From NCBI GenBank assembly GCA_023213395.1, contig CM041465.1, forward strand, positions 178,443,741 through 178,507,740: a stretch of DNA of 64,000 nucleotides, read 5' to 3'. Positions within the stretch are counted from its first letter, which is position 1, and the number at the start of each line of letters is the position of its first letter. Source of the stretch: Cycas panzhihuaensis. Taxonomy: Eukaryota; Cycadophyta. The notes beneath the pieces were generated by a model. That model had not been told where the DNA came from. It did no database searches and worked only from the letters and a program-made list of their open reading frames with translations. Below are positions 1-12,718 of this stretch, piece by piece. Both the position numbers and the translations under genes were made by a program.

Positions 1-973
1 TCAGCCTTTTTTTTTTTTTGAGCTATTTAACACATACAAAAATTTGCAAATGTGTTTTTGACTCAAAAAATGAGTGATTAAGTCATTTTTTGTATTTTTA
101 TTTACAAATTCACATTATACAAGCATTTCTAAGGCTCCTCGCAAAGTGTCCTATTTGCCCTAGTTATTAAAATAGGCGAAAAATCACTCTTTTTAATATA
201 AAAAATCACTTTTTTGGAGCAGGTTAGGACCATTGAAAGTCCTAACATTGTCTTGGTGATGTGTTTACTTGGCTCATGTGATTAATAGTGGCATTTAGTG
301 GTTGTTCTTTCACTTGAAAATGAACCCACTTCAAGCACTATAAGCAAGCAAGCATTTCTTCATTTGGCACTCGGTACTTTTTTTAGTTTTTAAATGTTCT
401 TGTAGAACACTTAAAGTGTTCTTTTTAGCACTCAAGGAGCTTCATTTTGAAGCCTTTTGTATCAAGCTTTTCAAACAAGTGGTGAAGCAACATCATCATT
501 TTATTAAGTAATTTATTTTAATCAACTTAAACACTTAAAAACTATTTAAAATATTTGTAAGAGAGACTCAAAAAGGGTTCAAACTTTGCCTCTATATCTC
601 AAGCTTAGTGCATTCCCTAGGGGACCAACTAGCCCTACGATCAGTGCATGACAAGGGATCATTTTGAAGGAAAGGAGGTTTGAAAAGGGTGTTATTGGAG
701 TTGTGAATTCCAAGGAAAGCACGATACTACTGTGTAAATCAACCCTACTTCACTTGCTTTAGATTTGACTTGGCCAACTATTGGATCTACTTGAAAGATC
801 AGGGTTGGACCAACTTATTGCCAAACTGTCTATATTTCAAATCACTCTCTTCAATTGTTGGATATTCCTTGTAAGATTAGAGTTGTCGATGTGTTTGAAG
901 GTGGAACTTAAACATCAAAAGCCTTGAGTCTCCAAGTCATCTTCCAATTTCAAGAGCATTCTTTTAAAATAAC
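1..973 (+). other. CopA untranslated leader (partial)
   Basis: AT-rich non-coding leader between the missing 5' LTR and gag. It matches the CopF leader in several places, including the block just before gag (about 893-945), and shares a block near 601-650 with the CopC leader (about 13495-13545). It also has one copy, near 130-155, of the GGCNCC-TTGC-type motif that is repeated three times in the CopF leader. No ORF of note. Confidence 0.7.
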
Positions 974-1770
974 TTGAACACTATGGCTGCTATCAATATG
1001 CTTAATGCAAGTAACATCAAATTAATAGGACAAGATAATTTTCAAGATTGGAAAAAACAAGCAAAAAATTTGCTTATCATGAATGAATTTTGGGTTAATG
1101 TATTTGAGAAAAATCCCAAACCTATTCCTATTGAAAGTCCAATAGATAGAAGTGTAATCATTCATCTTGATCTTGTTTTACTTGCTGCTTGGAAAGTTAA
1201 AAATGAAATTGCCTTAGCATTTATTCATATGACTATTGACAATATTATTGATCATAATATTACAACTACTTCTACTTCTAAAGAAACTTGGGATACTTTG
1301 ATTTCTTTGTATGAAAGGCGAGATGATGCTTACATTGTAATAACAAATGCAAAATTGTTTACTTTGAGATTTGTTGAGTCTATGACAACATTCTTATTAT
1401 CAATCAAAGAGATCAACAATGAAATGACTACATTGGAGAAACTAGCCTTAAATGAAGACCTCGTCACTGCCACGATTCATGCACTACCAAGGGAGTACAA
1501 TGACCTCATTTCTTTTGTCACATAAGGAGGCAAACTTGGCACAATAACTTTCAATCAACTTGAAGATCTTTTACTACGAAAGAAGCAAATCTACTCTCGT
1601 CAGGCTAAACTGTCCACATGAGGAGCATTCACTGCCAAGTACAAGGGCAAGCAAACTCTCAAACCAAACTTCAATAAACAATTTGGGAATCTGAACATTG
1701 GCACATCTAAAGCCAATAACATTGTTTACAATTATTGTCACAAAAGGGACACATTCAACCAAAGTGACGG
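974..1770 (+). pseudogene. CopA gag, broken
   Basis: Gag capsid protein of a copia element (UBN2-type gag). The ORF opens at an ATG followed by alanine-isoleucine-asparagine residues and the motif LIGQDNFQDWKK, as in CopF (LTGQDNYQEWKR). It keeps the family features KETWDTLISLYERRDD and LPREYNDLIS, and stops at 1523-1525 (TAA). The frame continues after the stop with FNQLEDLLLRKK and FTAKYKGKQ. The zinc knuckle near 1730 is decayed; only YCHK of the usual CX2CX4HX4C survives. The stop lies at the same codon as a TGA in CopF gag, which is discussed as a finding. Confidence 0.85.
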
Positions 1771-1959
1771 AAGCGTCAATTCGACATGTAGTAGCACCAA
1801 CACCAATACCAGCCACAACAACAACAAAGACCATAACAACGACAACAATAGCCCCCTCATAGACCAAATTGAGGTGGATTTTGAGGAGGTCACAGAGGAA
1901 GGGGGGTATTTAGAGGTGGCAATTAATGCCACACTAATCTGTTTGCCAATGATGATGAC

Positions 1960-4900
1960 AAACTATTTTGTGTTTATCACACCACAAATAGTGATAGCAC
2001 TTGGATTATTGATTCAGGAGCATCCCGTCATATGACTGGTGATGAGGATTTGCCCTATGGTGTTAAATAAGGAAGAAGGCAAACACTCACTTTCAACACC
2101 AATGATACTGTACAAATATCTAAAGTGGGTAAAATTGCCTCCTTTCACTCACCAAATTGCCCTTCTTCGACATTTCTCACAAGTGGTGCTTACTTGGTGC
2201 CATGAATGCACAAAAGCCTTCTGTCTATTGGATGAGTGTTCTATTCAAAGGTGGGAAATGCACTATCAGTGACAGGGATGATCAACTGGGTGCCATTGGT
2301 CATGAAGACCATGCACTTTATAAATTGAATGTTTTAAACATAACACTTGATACTTCTCATGCATATTTTGTCTCTTAGTCACTCACCAAAAAATAACTTT
2401 GGCATAACAGGCTAGACCACTTGAGCCTAGAAAACATTATAATGATGTTTAGTAAAAGCACGGTGTATGGGCTTCCAAAGATTTCAACATCTAATGTCTT
2501 TGTAAAGCATATATTAAGGGGAAACAACATTGTGAGCCTTTTTCTAAAGGTAAAGCATGGTGTGCATCACAACCATTGCAACTGGAACATAATGATTTAT
2601 GTGGACCCATGTCCATAGCATCTCTTGGAGGAACACTTTATTACATCACCTTCATTGATGGATTTTCACACAAGATTTGGATTTACTTCATCAAACACAA
2701 ATATGAGACTTTAGAAAAATTTAAGGAATTCAAACTTGCTGTGGAAAATGAGTCAAATCTACTAATCAAACTGTTGAGATCTGACAATGGTGATGAATTT
2801 ATTTCAAGAGAGTTCAACCAATTTTGTAGAGATAATGGGAACCAAAGACAACTCATTGCTCCATATACACCTCAACAAAATGGAGTAGCTGAGAGGATGA
2901 ACAGAACTTTGGCAAACAAAGCCAAAGCCATGATGCATGCAGAGGGGTTTCTATTTTCCCATTGGGCAGAAGCATTTCGCACAATAACTTATGTCACCAA
3001 TAGAAGCCCCCCTACAATAGTCATTGACATTAACACCAGAAGATGTTTGGAGTGGCAAAAAGCCAACCATTAGCCATTTATAGACCTTTGGATACACTCT
3101 TTATATGCATATTCTCCAACAACAAAGGAAGAAATTAGACAACAAAAGTCTAAAATGCATTTTCATTGGTTACTCTATTAGTAGCAAAGCATGTAGAGTG
3201 TATTATCCTACTTTTAAGAAAATGGATATATCTAGAGATGTCATCTTTGCTAAAGAAAATGAGAAGATGGAACCAACATCCATCCATCTTCCTCTTGATA
3301 AAGGCAAATAGATTGTTGAGGATTTCCTTCCCTCACAATCTTCTACACCATGTTCATCTTCTGCATTTGTCGCTTCTTTGTCATATTCAACTCCATCTTT
3401 ATCAATAACTCCACTTGACCCTAGTAGTCCTTCAAGGCTGATCAACTATTACGGGTCCATGATGTTGATGTTCAAGTTACATCCACAAAGAAGTTACCCA
3501 AATAGTACACTCAGACAGTACAAAATGCACAAGTCATAGAAGGAAAACATCCATTTAGAATGAGACAACAATCAGTCAACTATGCGCTTATGGTTGTAGT
3601 GCTTTGTGTAGATGAGCCTTCCACTTTTGATGAGACATATGAAAAGTGGAAAGCTACCATGGATGAAGAAATCAATTCTATTGAAAAGAATAAAACTTGG
3701 GATTTGGTAGAATTGCCTAGAAATAAATAGGCAATAAGTTGCAAATGGATGTATAAAACAAAATTCTAATCTAATAGAACAATCCAACGTTATAAGGCTC
3801 GACTAGTTGCCAAGGGATTCGATAAAAAAGAAGGCATTAATTATGAAGAGACCTTTGCACCTATGGCTAACATGAACACAATCTGATTAATATTGGCCTT
3901 ATATGCTCAATGCAAGTGGCCCATTTATCAAATGGATGCGAAGAGCACATTTCTCAATGATGATCTTGAAGAGGAGGTATATTTGGAGCAACCTCTTGGA
4001 TATGTTTCACATGGCAAAGAGCACTTGGTCTGTTGCCTCAAAAAGGCATTTTATGGACTGAAACAGGTCCCAAGAGCATGGTACTTAAAAATCAATGATT
4101 ATTTTTAGAGACAGATATCATCAATCCTCATCAGACCCTAATCTATACATAAAAGTTAGGGATAACCATGTCATCTTTGTCATTTTGTATGTTGATGACT
4201 TAGTGATTACTGGAAGTGACACTAACATGATACAAGTTCTCCAAGATGATCTTAAGAGAAGTTTTGAGATGACAGATCTTGGACTTCTCCATTATTTTTT
4301 AGGCATGGAGGTGTGACAACAACTAGGCCATATCTTCATCTCCCAAGCCAAATATTCTTGGGACATTTTGCAGCAATTTAGAATGGAGGACTACAAACCT
4401 TCGCCTACACCTATGGAGAATGTTATTAAATTGTCACTTGATGAGGAAGCAAAACTGACAGATCCTACATTATGTCAACAACTAATGGGTAGTCTAATCT
4501 ATTTGACTAACACTTGACTAGATCTTTCATATTCAGTTGGGATTTGTTCCAGATACATGTCTCAATCCAATCAGAAGCATTGGAATGCAACTAAACCTAT
4601 ACTAAGATGTCTTAAAGGCACATTGTAGCGTAGTCTAGAGAACTTCACATTGGAAGTGTTCTTGTACTCTAATTGGGTCGGATGTTTGGATAGTTATAGA
4701 TCAACCTCAAGGTATTGCTTCAACCTTGGGTCAGGTGTTGTTTCATGGAGTTGCAAGAAGCAAACCAATGTTACCTTGCCCTCCACGGAAGCAGAGTACA
4801 CAGTCGCAGTTAGTGCAGCTTTGGAGACTATATGCTAAGGAGGATTCTTAGCAAGCTTGGACTTGAGCAAGATCACCCCATAAGGCTATATTGTGACAAC

Positions 4901-5115
4901 CAAAGTGTGCTCAAGTTGAGTAAGAATCTAGTTTTTCATGCAAGGACCAAGCATATGTACATCATCACTTCATCAAGGAGCATGTGTAGAATAGTGAGAT
5001 CAACTTCTTCTACAAACCCACAGACCAACAACTATCTAACATTTTTACCAAGCCACTTGCTAGAGAAAAATTTGAGAAATTTAGGAAAGGTCTTGGTGTC
5101 AAACTTAACATTTTA
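1960..5115 (+). pseudogene. CopA pol (protease-integrase-RT-RNase H), broken
   Basis: Copia pol read in several frames. Protease: IIDSGASRHMTG near 2006-2041, with catalytic DSGA intact. The integrase pre-domain is decayed. Integrase core: about 2576-3073, with NDLCGP (first Asp), SDNGDEF (second Asp at 2783) and GVAERMNRT (Glu at 2891); 36 codons separate the last two, fitting D-X35-E. Reverse transcriptase: [18 protein letters not shown] near 3940-3995, then [10 protein letters not shown] near 4185-4215, so the YVDD catalytic core is kept. RNase H: about 4650-5090, with STEAEY and CDNQSVLKLSKN. Numerous stops (for example at 4107 and 4314) and frameshifts break it. No start is credible. Confidence 0.9.
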
Positions 5116-5119
5116 AACA

Positions 5120-5130
5120 TTAAGGGGGGG
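5120..5130 (+). promoter_or_regulatory. CopA polypurine tract
   Basis: TTAAGGGGGGG immediately before the 3' LTR. It would prime plus-strand DNA synthesis. The same tract (AATAAGGGGGGG) precedes the CopF 3' LTR. Confidence 0.85.
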
Positions 5131-5627
5131 TGTTAAACCTTTACATTTAAATGTTAATTATTGTACTTTATATTGCAATGATATGTATTTTGTGTAAGGG
5201 TGCTTTATCACCTAATGTGCTAAAGTACGCACCCACATTCTTTTTAGTGAGCACATGTTGTGACTTGAGGGTCATTGTACCCCTCAGACACTTTTGCACA
5301 TGTGAGTGCACATGGGTCAAGGCGTGTATAAGTGTCAAACATGCAATCCCCTAAGGTTCCTCCTCCTTATCTATATATTGGGACCATTTGTCATGTAGAT
5401 CACATGAGAGTGAGGTATTGTATTGTTATACTGCTCATTTGGATACAAAGCAATCTTGTTATTGGAGATGGGAACAATTTTTACTCCTCCATATCTTGTG
5501 TCTTTCATGTGCTTGAGCTTATGCTTGTTTAGATGCTTATCTTCACAGTGTTAGTGATGTGATGCTAATCATCTTGTTCTCTTAGCACACTCCCTCTCCA
5601 AGAGATCCTAGGTTGTGTTTCATCATC
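5131..5627 (+). repeat. CopA 3' LTR
   Basis: Begins TGTTAAACCTTTA directly after the polypurine tract and contains a TATA-like TATATATT at about 5372. The first 120 bases align with the CopF LTR (shared CTTTATCACNTAA and GTGACTTGAGGGTCA blocks); the rest has diverged. The right end is set at about 5627 because copia coding (CopB) starts just after it; the exact end is uncertain by some bases. A target duplication cannot be tested without the 5' end. Confidence 0.75.
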
Positions 5628-6122
5628 ATTTCATATTAGAGCTAAATGCTTAATTCAACGGTCAATGTATCGTCAAAGATAGTGACAAGAAAATTATTGT
5701 TGTAGGAGTTAGAGATCATGGTTTGTACAGGCTCTAGGGTAAATATGTGAACCATAGAGCTTTCATTGCAGATGTAAATTCTAAAATCAATTGTGGCATA
5801 CAAAAATGGTACATTTGCACTACCCCTATATATATGTGATGTATAGATGAAATATGCCTCATGGTCTTCCAAAACTCAAACCTAAAATTAATTTGTGTGA
5901 ACCATGCAACATGGGAAAATAACACTTGAGAAAGGCAAAGCATGGAGAGTGAATGGGAAACTAGGTCTTGTCCACTCAGACATATGTGGTCTAGTGCTAA
6001 CAACTTCAATTGGAGGTTCAAGATATTTTTGACCTTTGTTGATGAAATTTTGGGTTTGTCTAATAAAGGAGAAATCCCAAACATTTGACATTTTTAAGGA
6101 GTTCAAGGAAAATGTGAAGAAT
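5628..6122 (+). pseudogene. CopB, copia integrase fragment hosting CopA and CopC
   Basis: A copia pol fragment: the GAG-pre-integrase region (CIVKDSDKK, GVRDHGLYRL at about 5660-5735), then degenerate CxxC-type residues and the start of the integrase core (FVDE near 6035). It is cut on the left by the CopA LTR and on the right by the CopC 5' LTR at 6123. A stop follows GLYRL. It resembles CopK (39071-40520), which begins in the same domain. The missing parts are not in the window. Confidence 0.75.
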
Positions 6123-6560
6123 TGTTAGAACCTTTATGTTTCATCATTAAGCATTGTATTATTATTTGTCACATTATACTTAATGTGTAACGTGCACTTT
6201 ATGCAATGTTACATTTATTTGTTCCCTTGATCCATATGAATACTTCTCACTTCACAGATGACTGACATATGCCATAATCATATGGATTCACTTACCTTGA
6301 TCCAAGTGACCATAATCCTTGCTCCAAGTGAACTCTTCACATATAGTGGATATGTGACATGTGCCACAATCCCAAGTCCTCTCCCACACTATTTAAAGGG
6401 ATCATTTCCCTTCTTGTACTATGTTGAATAATGTTTGCATTGTTATGCTAGGAGAATGCTATTGGAGTTTAGATCAATTCTATCTCCTCATTTGTTTAGA
6501 TTTTGCTCATGTGTTGATCATTGTCTCTCCATCGCACTTGGCTCAAGGTCCTTCTCTTGT
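6123..6560 (+). repeat. CopC 5' LTR
   Basis: Starts TGTTAGAACC and is followed after about two bases by a tRNA-Met primer site. It has a TATA-like TATTTAAAG at 6390-6398, as expected for the U3 promoter. The right end is placed from the primer site; the terminal CA is not obvious. No partner LTR is present in the window. Confidence 0.75.
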
Positions 6561-6562
6561 TT

Positions 6563-6574
6563 TGGTATTAGAGC
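6563..6574 (+). promoter_or_regulatory. CopC primer-binding site (tRNA-iMet)
   Basis: TGGTATTAGAGC, one mismatch from the standard plant copia site TGGTATCAGAGC complementary to the 3' end of initiator tRNA-Met. It directly follows the LTR and primes minus-strand DNA synthesis. Confidence 0.85.
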
Positions 6575-7843
6575 TTTAGGTTGGTAGTTGAGTGAATTTG
6601 TGGTGTGAGAGCTAGATTAAAACTTTTTTTTCAAACTTGTTATTTTTCAAAGTACATTTTGGAGGGAATTAAAAAAAAAAATCTTTACTGTTTTGGAACT
6701 AATCTCTCCATTATTGTCTTGAATCTGGAATTTTCTAGTGACTAATCTCTTTCATTAGGAGTTTATTCAAGTTGGAATTTCCTTTTTTTATGGCTCAATA
6801 TAGTCATTCTTCTTCTCTAATCGTGGATTGTTCTTTAGCTTAATTGTGCATAGCATGTGAGCTCTTGTTACACGATTGCTAACATCTCTATGTACTAGGC
6901 TCAAGCTATGTTGTCCTATGACAATTGAAATTCCCAATTGATGCTTGTGTGTGGATTGTGGCACCCCTAACATTCTAAGGGCTATATTGCTAGACTATCT
7001 ATGTTCCACTAAAGAACTACATGGTGACTATGTCTCGTTAGACTGTGGCAAGTTGGGAGACTTTCCCTAGCTCTGTCCACTATGCTCATCTCTTCTTATC
7101 CTTCATTTTGTGGCCATGGTCCTATTGTTGGGAAAAAGAGCTTCTCTTCAAACATTTCTCGTGGCGCCTCGCCTTGTTGCATCGTCACTCTACTCTATTC
7201 TTGGCTCGTGGTTGGATGAATCATCGTCTTGTGTGCCTCTAGTTATGCTATCTTATGGCTTGGGATCCACCTACAATGACAAAAAATGATAAAAAATCAA
7301 TGAAATGTCACTCATACGTCAACGAAAATTGAGATTTTGCATTTTTTGATAGGTGGTGGAAAATTTTTACAAAACGTTTTGAACTTTTGCTAAGTTTATT
7401 AACTTAGCATTAAAAATATTAAATCATTTTCTATTTTAGTTTGAAGTCCGGTGTTTGAAAGTATTAAGCCCCTTTTTCATTCAACTAGGGGTCATATGGT
7501 TTGGGGGGGCTAAGTGATTTTTGGAGACCTAAAATTACTCTTTTTTAAAAATGGAGATCACCTTTTTGTAGCATTTTTTTAATGCTCTCTTTGTTTTTCT
7601 ACTTTAAATTGTAACCCGGTATACTTTCCAAGCACCTTTCTCTTCTTCAAGTGCTAAAATAGTGGTTTTTAAGTGCTAGAAAAGCCACAACCACCTTAAT
7701 AAAATAATATTTTATGGTGTGTGGAGGGCCCTACTTTTTGCTCCCATCTGTGCTCATTGACTTGGAGATTCTCTCTTTAAAGTGCTAGTTTTGTTTATTA
7801 TTATGCACTAAGGAAGGAAGAGCGCAAGCACTCATTATACTTT
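6575..7843 (+). other. CopC leader, first part
   Basis: Non-coding leader of CopC up to the GypD insertion point. Short ORFs here have no recognisable motif. The leader resumes at 13317 after GypD. Confidence 0.7.
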
Positions 7844-8305
7844 TGAAGCGATAAACTTCCTCTATTACTGCTATTTTTCTAAATTTCTATGCAGAGTTTG
7901 TTGAAATGATAGCAAAAGTACAATATTGGAAGAAAAAATAGTAAATACTCTAATCAAATTGATGAGGAATGCAGTCCACAAGGCTAGCCAATACGATTCT
8001 CAATATGTCCAATTCGCCCAATACCGTGTTTGAAATGGCCAATCCTCTTCAAAGCGAGGTTACCTCTAGAAATTGTAGCCCAATGGGTGAGCTAATTGCA
8101 ACCCTAAAATTGAGCTTATGTTAAGAAGAACAAATCTCGAATGATGTTTTGAATGGGGCCTCCAACCCCTATATATAGTGGCATTTAATCTTCTAAAGGA
8201 AGTCGGCTAGAATTGGGACAATTCGTTGGAAATGAACCATGAATGAAGTCGGCTAGAAGATAGGCTATGACTGGTCAAAATAGGAGGGAAATTAGGGATG
8301 TAACA
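7844..8305 (-). repeat. GypD 3' LTR (left copy)
   Basis: 462 bp, plus-strand ends TGAAGCG...GTAACA. On the minus strand it has a TATA box within TATATATAGGGG (around 8170-8181). Preceded by ACTTT, half of the target duplication. Confidence 0.92.
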
Positions 8306-8320
8306 AGTCTCTCCCCTCTA
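8306..8320 (-). promoter_or_regulatory. GypD polypurine tract
   Basis: Plus-strand AGTCTCTCCCCTCTA, which reads TAGAGGGGAGAGACT on the element strand, immediately upstream of its 3' LTR. Confidence 0.8.
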
Positions 8321-9600
8321 AAACATGCTTTGCCTTCAAAGCATGGGTAGGTTTTGAAGTTGTTATATCCATGATTCTGATTCTCATGTTGCATCTTCTG
8401 TGTTTAATGACGTCCATTTGATAAGGAATTCTTTGATTTCTCTTGATTGTAATTTCCTTTTCCTTATTTGTAGGATTCCTTGTAGTTTGATAACTACTTT
8501 TCCTTTTTCGTCCAGTTTTGGAATCAGCGTTTGGGGAGTTATCTTTTCCCCTAGCTTCTTTTCTAAGCAAGATACATGGAATACATTATGAATCTTACTT
8601 TCTAGTGGTAGACTTAGCCGATATGCTACCTCTCCAATCTTTTTCTTGATTTGGTAAGGTCCAAAGATTCTTGATGCTAACTTTTGTCTGTTTGTTTGTC
8701 TTAGTGATGCTTGTTTATACGGCTGAAGTCTTAAAAAAACCCAATCTCCAATCTCAAAATTTCTTTCAGATCTCTTTAAATTTGCTTGTTGTTTCATTCT
8801 ATTTTTGCCACCTCTAGATTGTTTTCTAGTATTATGATTGTCTATTCCATCTGCTCTTGGTGTTCCTATATCGATTGTACATGTGATATTTTGGCCTATG
8901 TAAGTATTGACGGAGGTTCGTACCCGTGTAGTGCCTTGAAAGGCAACATCTTTGTTGCTGTGTGGTATATTGTGTTATACCACCATTCTGCTAGATGAAG
9001 CCATCTGTGCCACTGATTCTGTTTATTTGATGAAAATTTTCGAAGGTAGCCTTCTAAGCATTTGTTTACTATCTCAGTTTGTCCATCAGTCTGTGGGTGA
9101 TAAGCTAAGCTTAAGTGTAACTTTGTCCCCACTATTTTGAACAACTTTTGCCAAAAATGGCTTGTGAATTTTGAACCTTGGTCACTAATTATGATTTTGG
9201 GAAAACCATGTAACTGGTGTATCTCTTATATGTACATTTTGACTATCTGACTAGCCTTTGCTGTCAACTGAGTCCCCCTAAAGTGTGCGTACTCATAAGT
9301 CTATCCACGACCATGAAAATAACATCTTTGCCTTCTGAATGTGGGAGGCCTCTGATGAAATCCATTAAAACTTCTTCCCATTTCTGATAAGGGGTATGCA
9401 AAGGTTGTAGTAATCCCAGATTCTTTATAGACTCTATTTTATTTCGTTGACAGGGATCGCATTCTCATACCATTCGAACTATGTCTGCCTTCATGCCCTT
9501 CTAATAGAAGGAGTTTTGTATCCTTCTATATGTCTTATCAATTCCAGAATACCCTGATGTGGGTGCTGAATGGGCTTCCTCTAATAGATCTTTTACTTTG
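8321..9600 (-). pseudogene. GypD integrase with C-terminal chromodomain, broken
   Basis: Gypsy integrase and its tail. The zinc-binding HHCC start (GYSGIDKTYRRIQN, then CDPCQ) is at about 9590-9450. Core fragments include MDFIRGLPHSEGKDVIFMVVD (first Asp, near 9370-9310) and LAYHPQTDGQTEIVN (catalytic Glu, near 9105-9060). The GPY/F-like segment IFGPYQIKKKIGEVAYRL lies near 8680-8625. The chromodomain at the end (KEFLIKWTSLNTEDATWE) normally steers integration to heterochromatin marked by methylated H3K9. Frameshifts separate the core pieces. Confidence 0.88.
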
Positions 9601-11390
9601 GCTATGGTTGGAACAAATATTTTCCCCTTCCTTAAGATTAATGCTCCTTGTACTTGGAATTTTGATATCAATGGTTCTTGTATGACTTCCACTATCTTTT
9701 GTGAAACCCTATCGCTCTCATACTCCTTTATTAAATCAAGAATCCAGTTGGGAGTTACTATTATTATGGCCTTGATAGAAACTTCTTCCTCTGTTAGCCT
9801 TGATAATGCATCAGCTACTACGTTTTCTTTTCCCTTCTTATATTTGATGCTAAAATCAAACATTTGTAGTTCACTAACCCATTTTTGTTGTTCGTCAGGT
9901 AGCATTTTCTAATTGAGAAAATATTTTAAACTATCATGATCTGTTCTAACTGTAAATTTGCTTCCTAATAGGTATTATCGCCATTGTTGAATAGCATGCG
10001 TTATTGCTAACATCTCCTTATCATATATTGGTTTCAATTTTTCCCTATTATTTAGCTTCCTGCTTTCATAAGCTATTGGATGCTCCTTTTGTAGTAATAC
10101 TGCTCTGATTTCGAGTTCAGATGCGTCGCATTCTAAAATGAAAAGCTGGGAAAAATTAGGAAAAGCTAATACTGGTGTCGTAACCATTGCTTGTTTGAGT
10201 CTTTAGAATGCTTCTTCAGCTCCTGAATTCCATCCAAATGCATCTCTTTTTGTTAGATCTGTTAAGGGGGATGCGATGTGTGCATATCCCTTAATGAATT
10301 TCCTGAGAACCCCAACTTCTCCTAAGAAGTTTCTTACTCCTATTACATTCTTTGGCGTGGGCCAATTTATGATAGCTTGTCTTCTTGGGGTCGATCTTGA
10401 TGCCTTCCCGTGTGATGACATGCCTCAGATACTCTAACTCCTCCTTTGCAAATGAACACTTCCTTTTGTTTATGTACAACTGGGCTTTTTTCAATATTAA
10501 GAAGACGACTCTTATGTGGTCCAAATGTTCCTCCCATGTCTTGCTATATATCAATATGTCATCAAAAAAGACTAACACAATGTTGAATTCATCATGTCTT
10601 GAAATGTTGTTGGGGCATTTGTTAGTCCATATGGCATGACTTTAAATTCAAATAATCCCTCATGCATACGGAATGCCTTCTTATGTACATCTTCTTCCCT
10701 TACTCTTATCTAATAATAACCTTAACGAAGGTCAAGTTTCGTAAAGTATCTAGCTCCATGAATTTCATCTAATAAATCATCTATCCTTGGGATGGGATAT
10801 CGATTGTTCACTGTGAGCATATTCAATCCTTTGTAGTTGATGCACATCCTGTATGACCCACCCTTTTTTGGGTTTACTATTATTAGTGATGCATATGGAC
10901 TTGTACTTTTTGTTATGATTCATTGGAGTAAAAGTTCTTGACTAATATTCTCAATCTCTCTCCTTAAGTGGTAAGGATGCCTATACGGTTGAATGTTCAC
11001 CTAGGCTACTTCTGGTATTAATTCGATGGCATGCTTGTGTTCCCTTTTTGGTGAGAGCCCTTAAGGTTCTTCAAACATTTCGTTGTATTCTTCTATGATC
11101 TTCTAGACCTTTGGGGGCACATCCTATGCTTCTATTCTGTAACATGTTATTATATATGCAAATGGATTTTTCCTTAGAATTTTTTCCATCTGATGCGATG
11201 ATACTAGCTGGACGGGGGGAATGGAAGGTGCTTGTAGATGGTATTTTTGGCCTTTCTGATAAAAGCTCATGAACCGAGTCATGTAGTTAGTCACTGCATT
11301 CCTGAGCGTCTATAACCACTAGATGCCTAGTACTACATCAACTCCCCTAATCGGCATGGCGAACATGCATGTTGTCACTTCGTATTCACT
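9600..11390 (-). pseudogene. GypD reverse transcriptase-RNase H, broken
   Basis: RT with VFFDDILIYSKTWEEHLDHI (the FDD catalytic core, near 10575-10520) and YLRHVITREGI further on. RNase H with VLAFPNFSQLFILECDAS, YDKEMLAITHAIQQWR (9975-10187) and, after a stop, KKGKENVVADALSRL (9830-9790). The order RT, RNase H, integrase is the gypsy order. Several stops and frameshifts. Confidence 0.9.
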
Positions 11391-11393
11391 TAT

Positions 11394-11630
11394 TTATAGG
11401 TTTGTCAGTTTGCAATAGCCGCCACACGGTGTAGTCTTCCCATTTGCAATCGAGACTTGGAATGTATTCGGTGGTTGAATTGGAATACCTAACTTTTCTG
11501 CTGTTGTTGCTTTATTAATAAAGTTGTGTGTTCTACCGCTATCAACCAAAACTGATACTGGTGCTCCTTTTAACATCCCTTGAAATCTTAGAGTCTATGG
11601 GGTGATGCGTTACCCTGTAATAGCCTGTAA
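11394..11630 (-). pseudogene. GypD aspartic protease, broken
   Basis: VLVDSGRTHNFINKATTAEK near 11560-11500. The catalytic Asp of D-S-G is present; the following Ser/Thr is Arg here (DSGR), which would probably weaken activity. It would cleave the Gag-Pol polyprotein. Confidence 0.85.
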
Positions 11631-11639
11631 GGATTAGTG

Positions 11640-12718
11640 TCCATTTATAATAGTTCCTCTTCTTCGGCTTCTTAAACATACTGCTCTTCTATGTCTTCGT
11701 TGTTCATCATAAACACCTTTTTTGGTTGGCATTGGTGTTCTTTGTTCCATTTTCCACCACATTTAAAGCACATTTCCTTCCTTATATGTTCTTCCTTTGT
11801 TATACCCTCGCTTTCTCCTGTATTCCTCATTATTAATGGAGGATCTGCCTTTGTTCTTGATTTCATCCAATTCGGATTTTGTCTCTGGTTCATATCTCCA
11901 AATATAAGTGGGATGACTTTCCCTTAGTTCTGCCTTGATGTTATTTGCTATTTTGATTGCTTCTTAGATGTTTAGGGGATCCATTGCTTTGATTCAAAAT
12001 TTAAGTTGGCTCTTCAGTCCGTTGATGTATGTCTCCATGATACATTCTGATGGTATTCTCTCTGAGACTAAACACTGAAGACTTTGAAATTGCTTAGTAT
12101 ACTCCTGTACGAATCCCTATTGTTGTAATCTAGTTAACTGGGTGAAGTAATTTGTATTCCACAAATCTTCGTATTGGCCAATTAACCCTGCTTTTAGATT
12201 TTTTCATGTTTCCTGAATTCTTGAGTTTATCTTTAGCCACCAATAGTAACATTTCAAAGCTCTTCCATATAGATGCAGAGAGGCAGCTTCCAATTTTTCT
12301 TTTTCTGATAGTTTGTATACCCAGAAGTATGTCTCCCTTTGCAACAACCAACTTCTAATATCTTTAGATCTTTCCGGATCGAATTTTTCAAGTGTGAATT
12401 TTGTTTCCTTAAGACCACAATTTGCTTGTTGGCCTCATCTTTCATAAGTGGTCCCATTGAATCTCCTTATGTTCTTTTGTAGACCATTTTCTTGACCCTC
12501 TTGATCAACCCTTGCATCTACAAATTTTGGTCCTTTATCTGTTCTCGATTGTTCCCTTCTTCTATACCACTTTCTAGTATCTGGATTCTTAGTGTGATTA
12601 AGTTTCCTTGTTTCCCCGTGAATTGATTCAGCCATATTTTCATCATCTTGGAGAGATCATTGATTTCATTTGTTAACTTATCTACCTTTTCTCCAAGAGC
12701 TCTTGTTTGGGGCCCCAT
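11640..12718 (-). pseudogene. GypD gag, broken
   Basis: A gypsy gag in pieces. The N-terminus has MGPQTRALGEKVDKLTNEIND (start at 12718), then a capsid-like region near 12460-12130, then a zinc knuckle CFKCGGKWNKEHQC at about 11770-11730 of the CX2CX7HXC type common in chromovirus gag. Stops and frameshifts break it. A run of Gs at about 12763-12776 lies just upstream in the leader. Confidence 0.82.

Larger units (their letters stand above)
1..5627 (+). mobile_element. CopA, copia LTR retrotransposon, 5' end outside window
   Basis: This is a plus-strand Ty1/copia element with leader, gag, protease, integrase, reverse transcriptase, RNase H, polypurine tract and 3' LTR in that order. The 5' LTR lies to the left of the window. 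It is the same family as CopF at 18860: the leaders share a stretch (about 893-945 here, 21558-21600 there), the gag starts are alike, and both 3' LTRs begin TGTTAAACCTTTA. All coding parts carry stops and frameshifts, so the copy is dead. It appears to lie inside the copia remnant CopB, whose reading starts right after the LTR. Confidence 0.9.

Noticed and set aside
1574-1932. Minus-strand ORFs in CopA gag
   Set aside because: Shadows of the plus-strand gag; low-complexity valine/leucine runs, no motif.
5628-5645. Primer-site-like text (TATTAGAGCT) after the CopA 3' LTR, suggesting a second 5' LTR
   Set aside because: The text reads in frame as the copia pre-integrase domain leading into CIVKDSDKK, so it is CopB coding, not a primer site.
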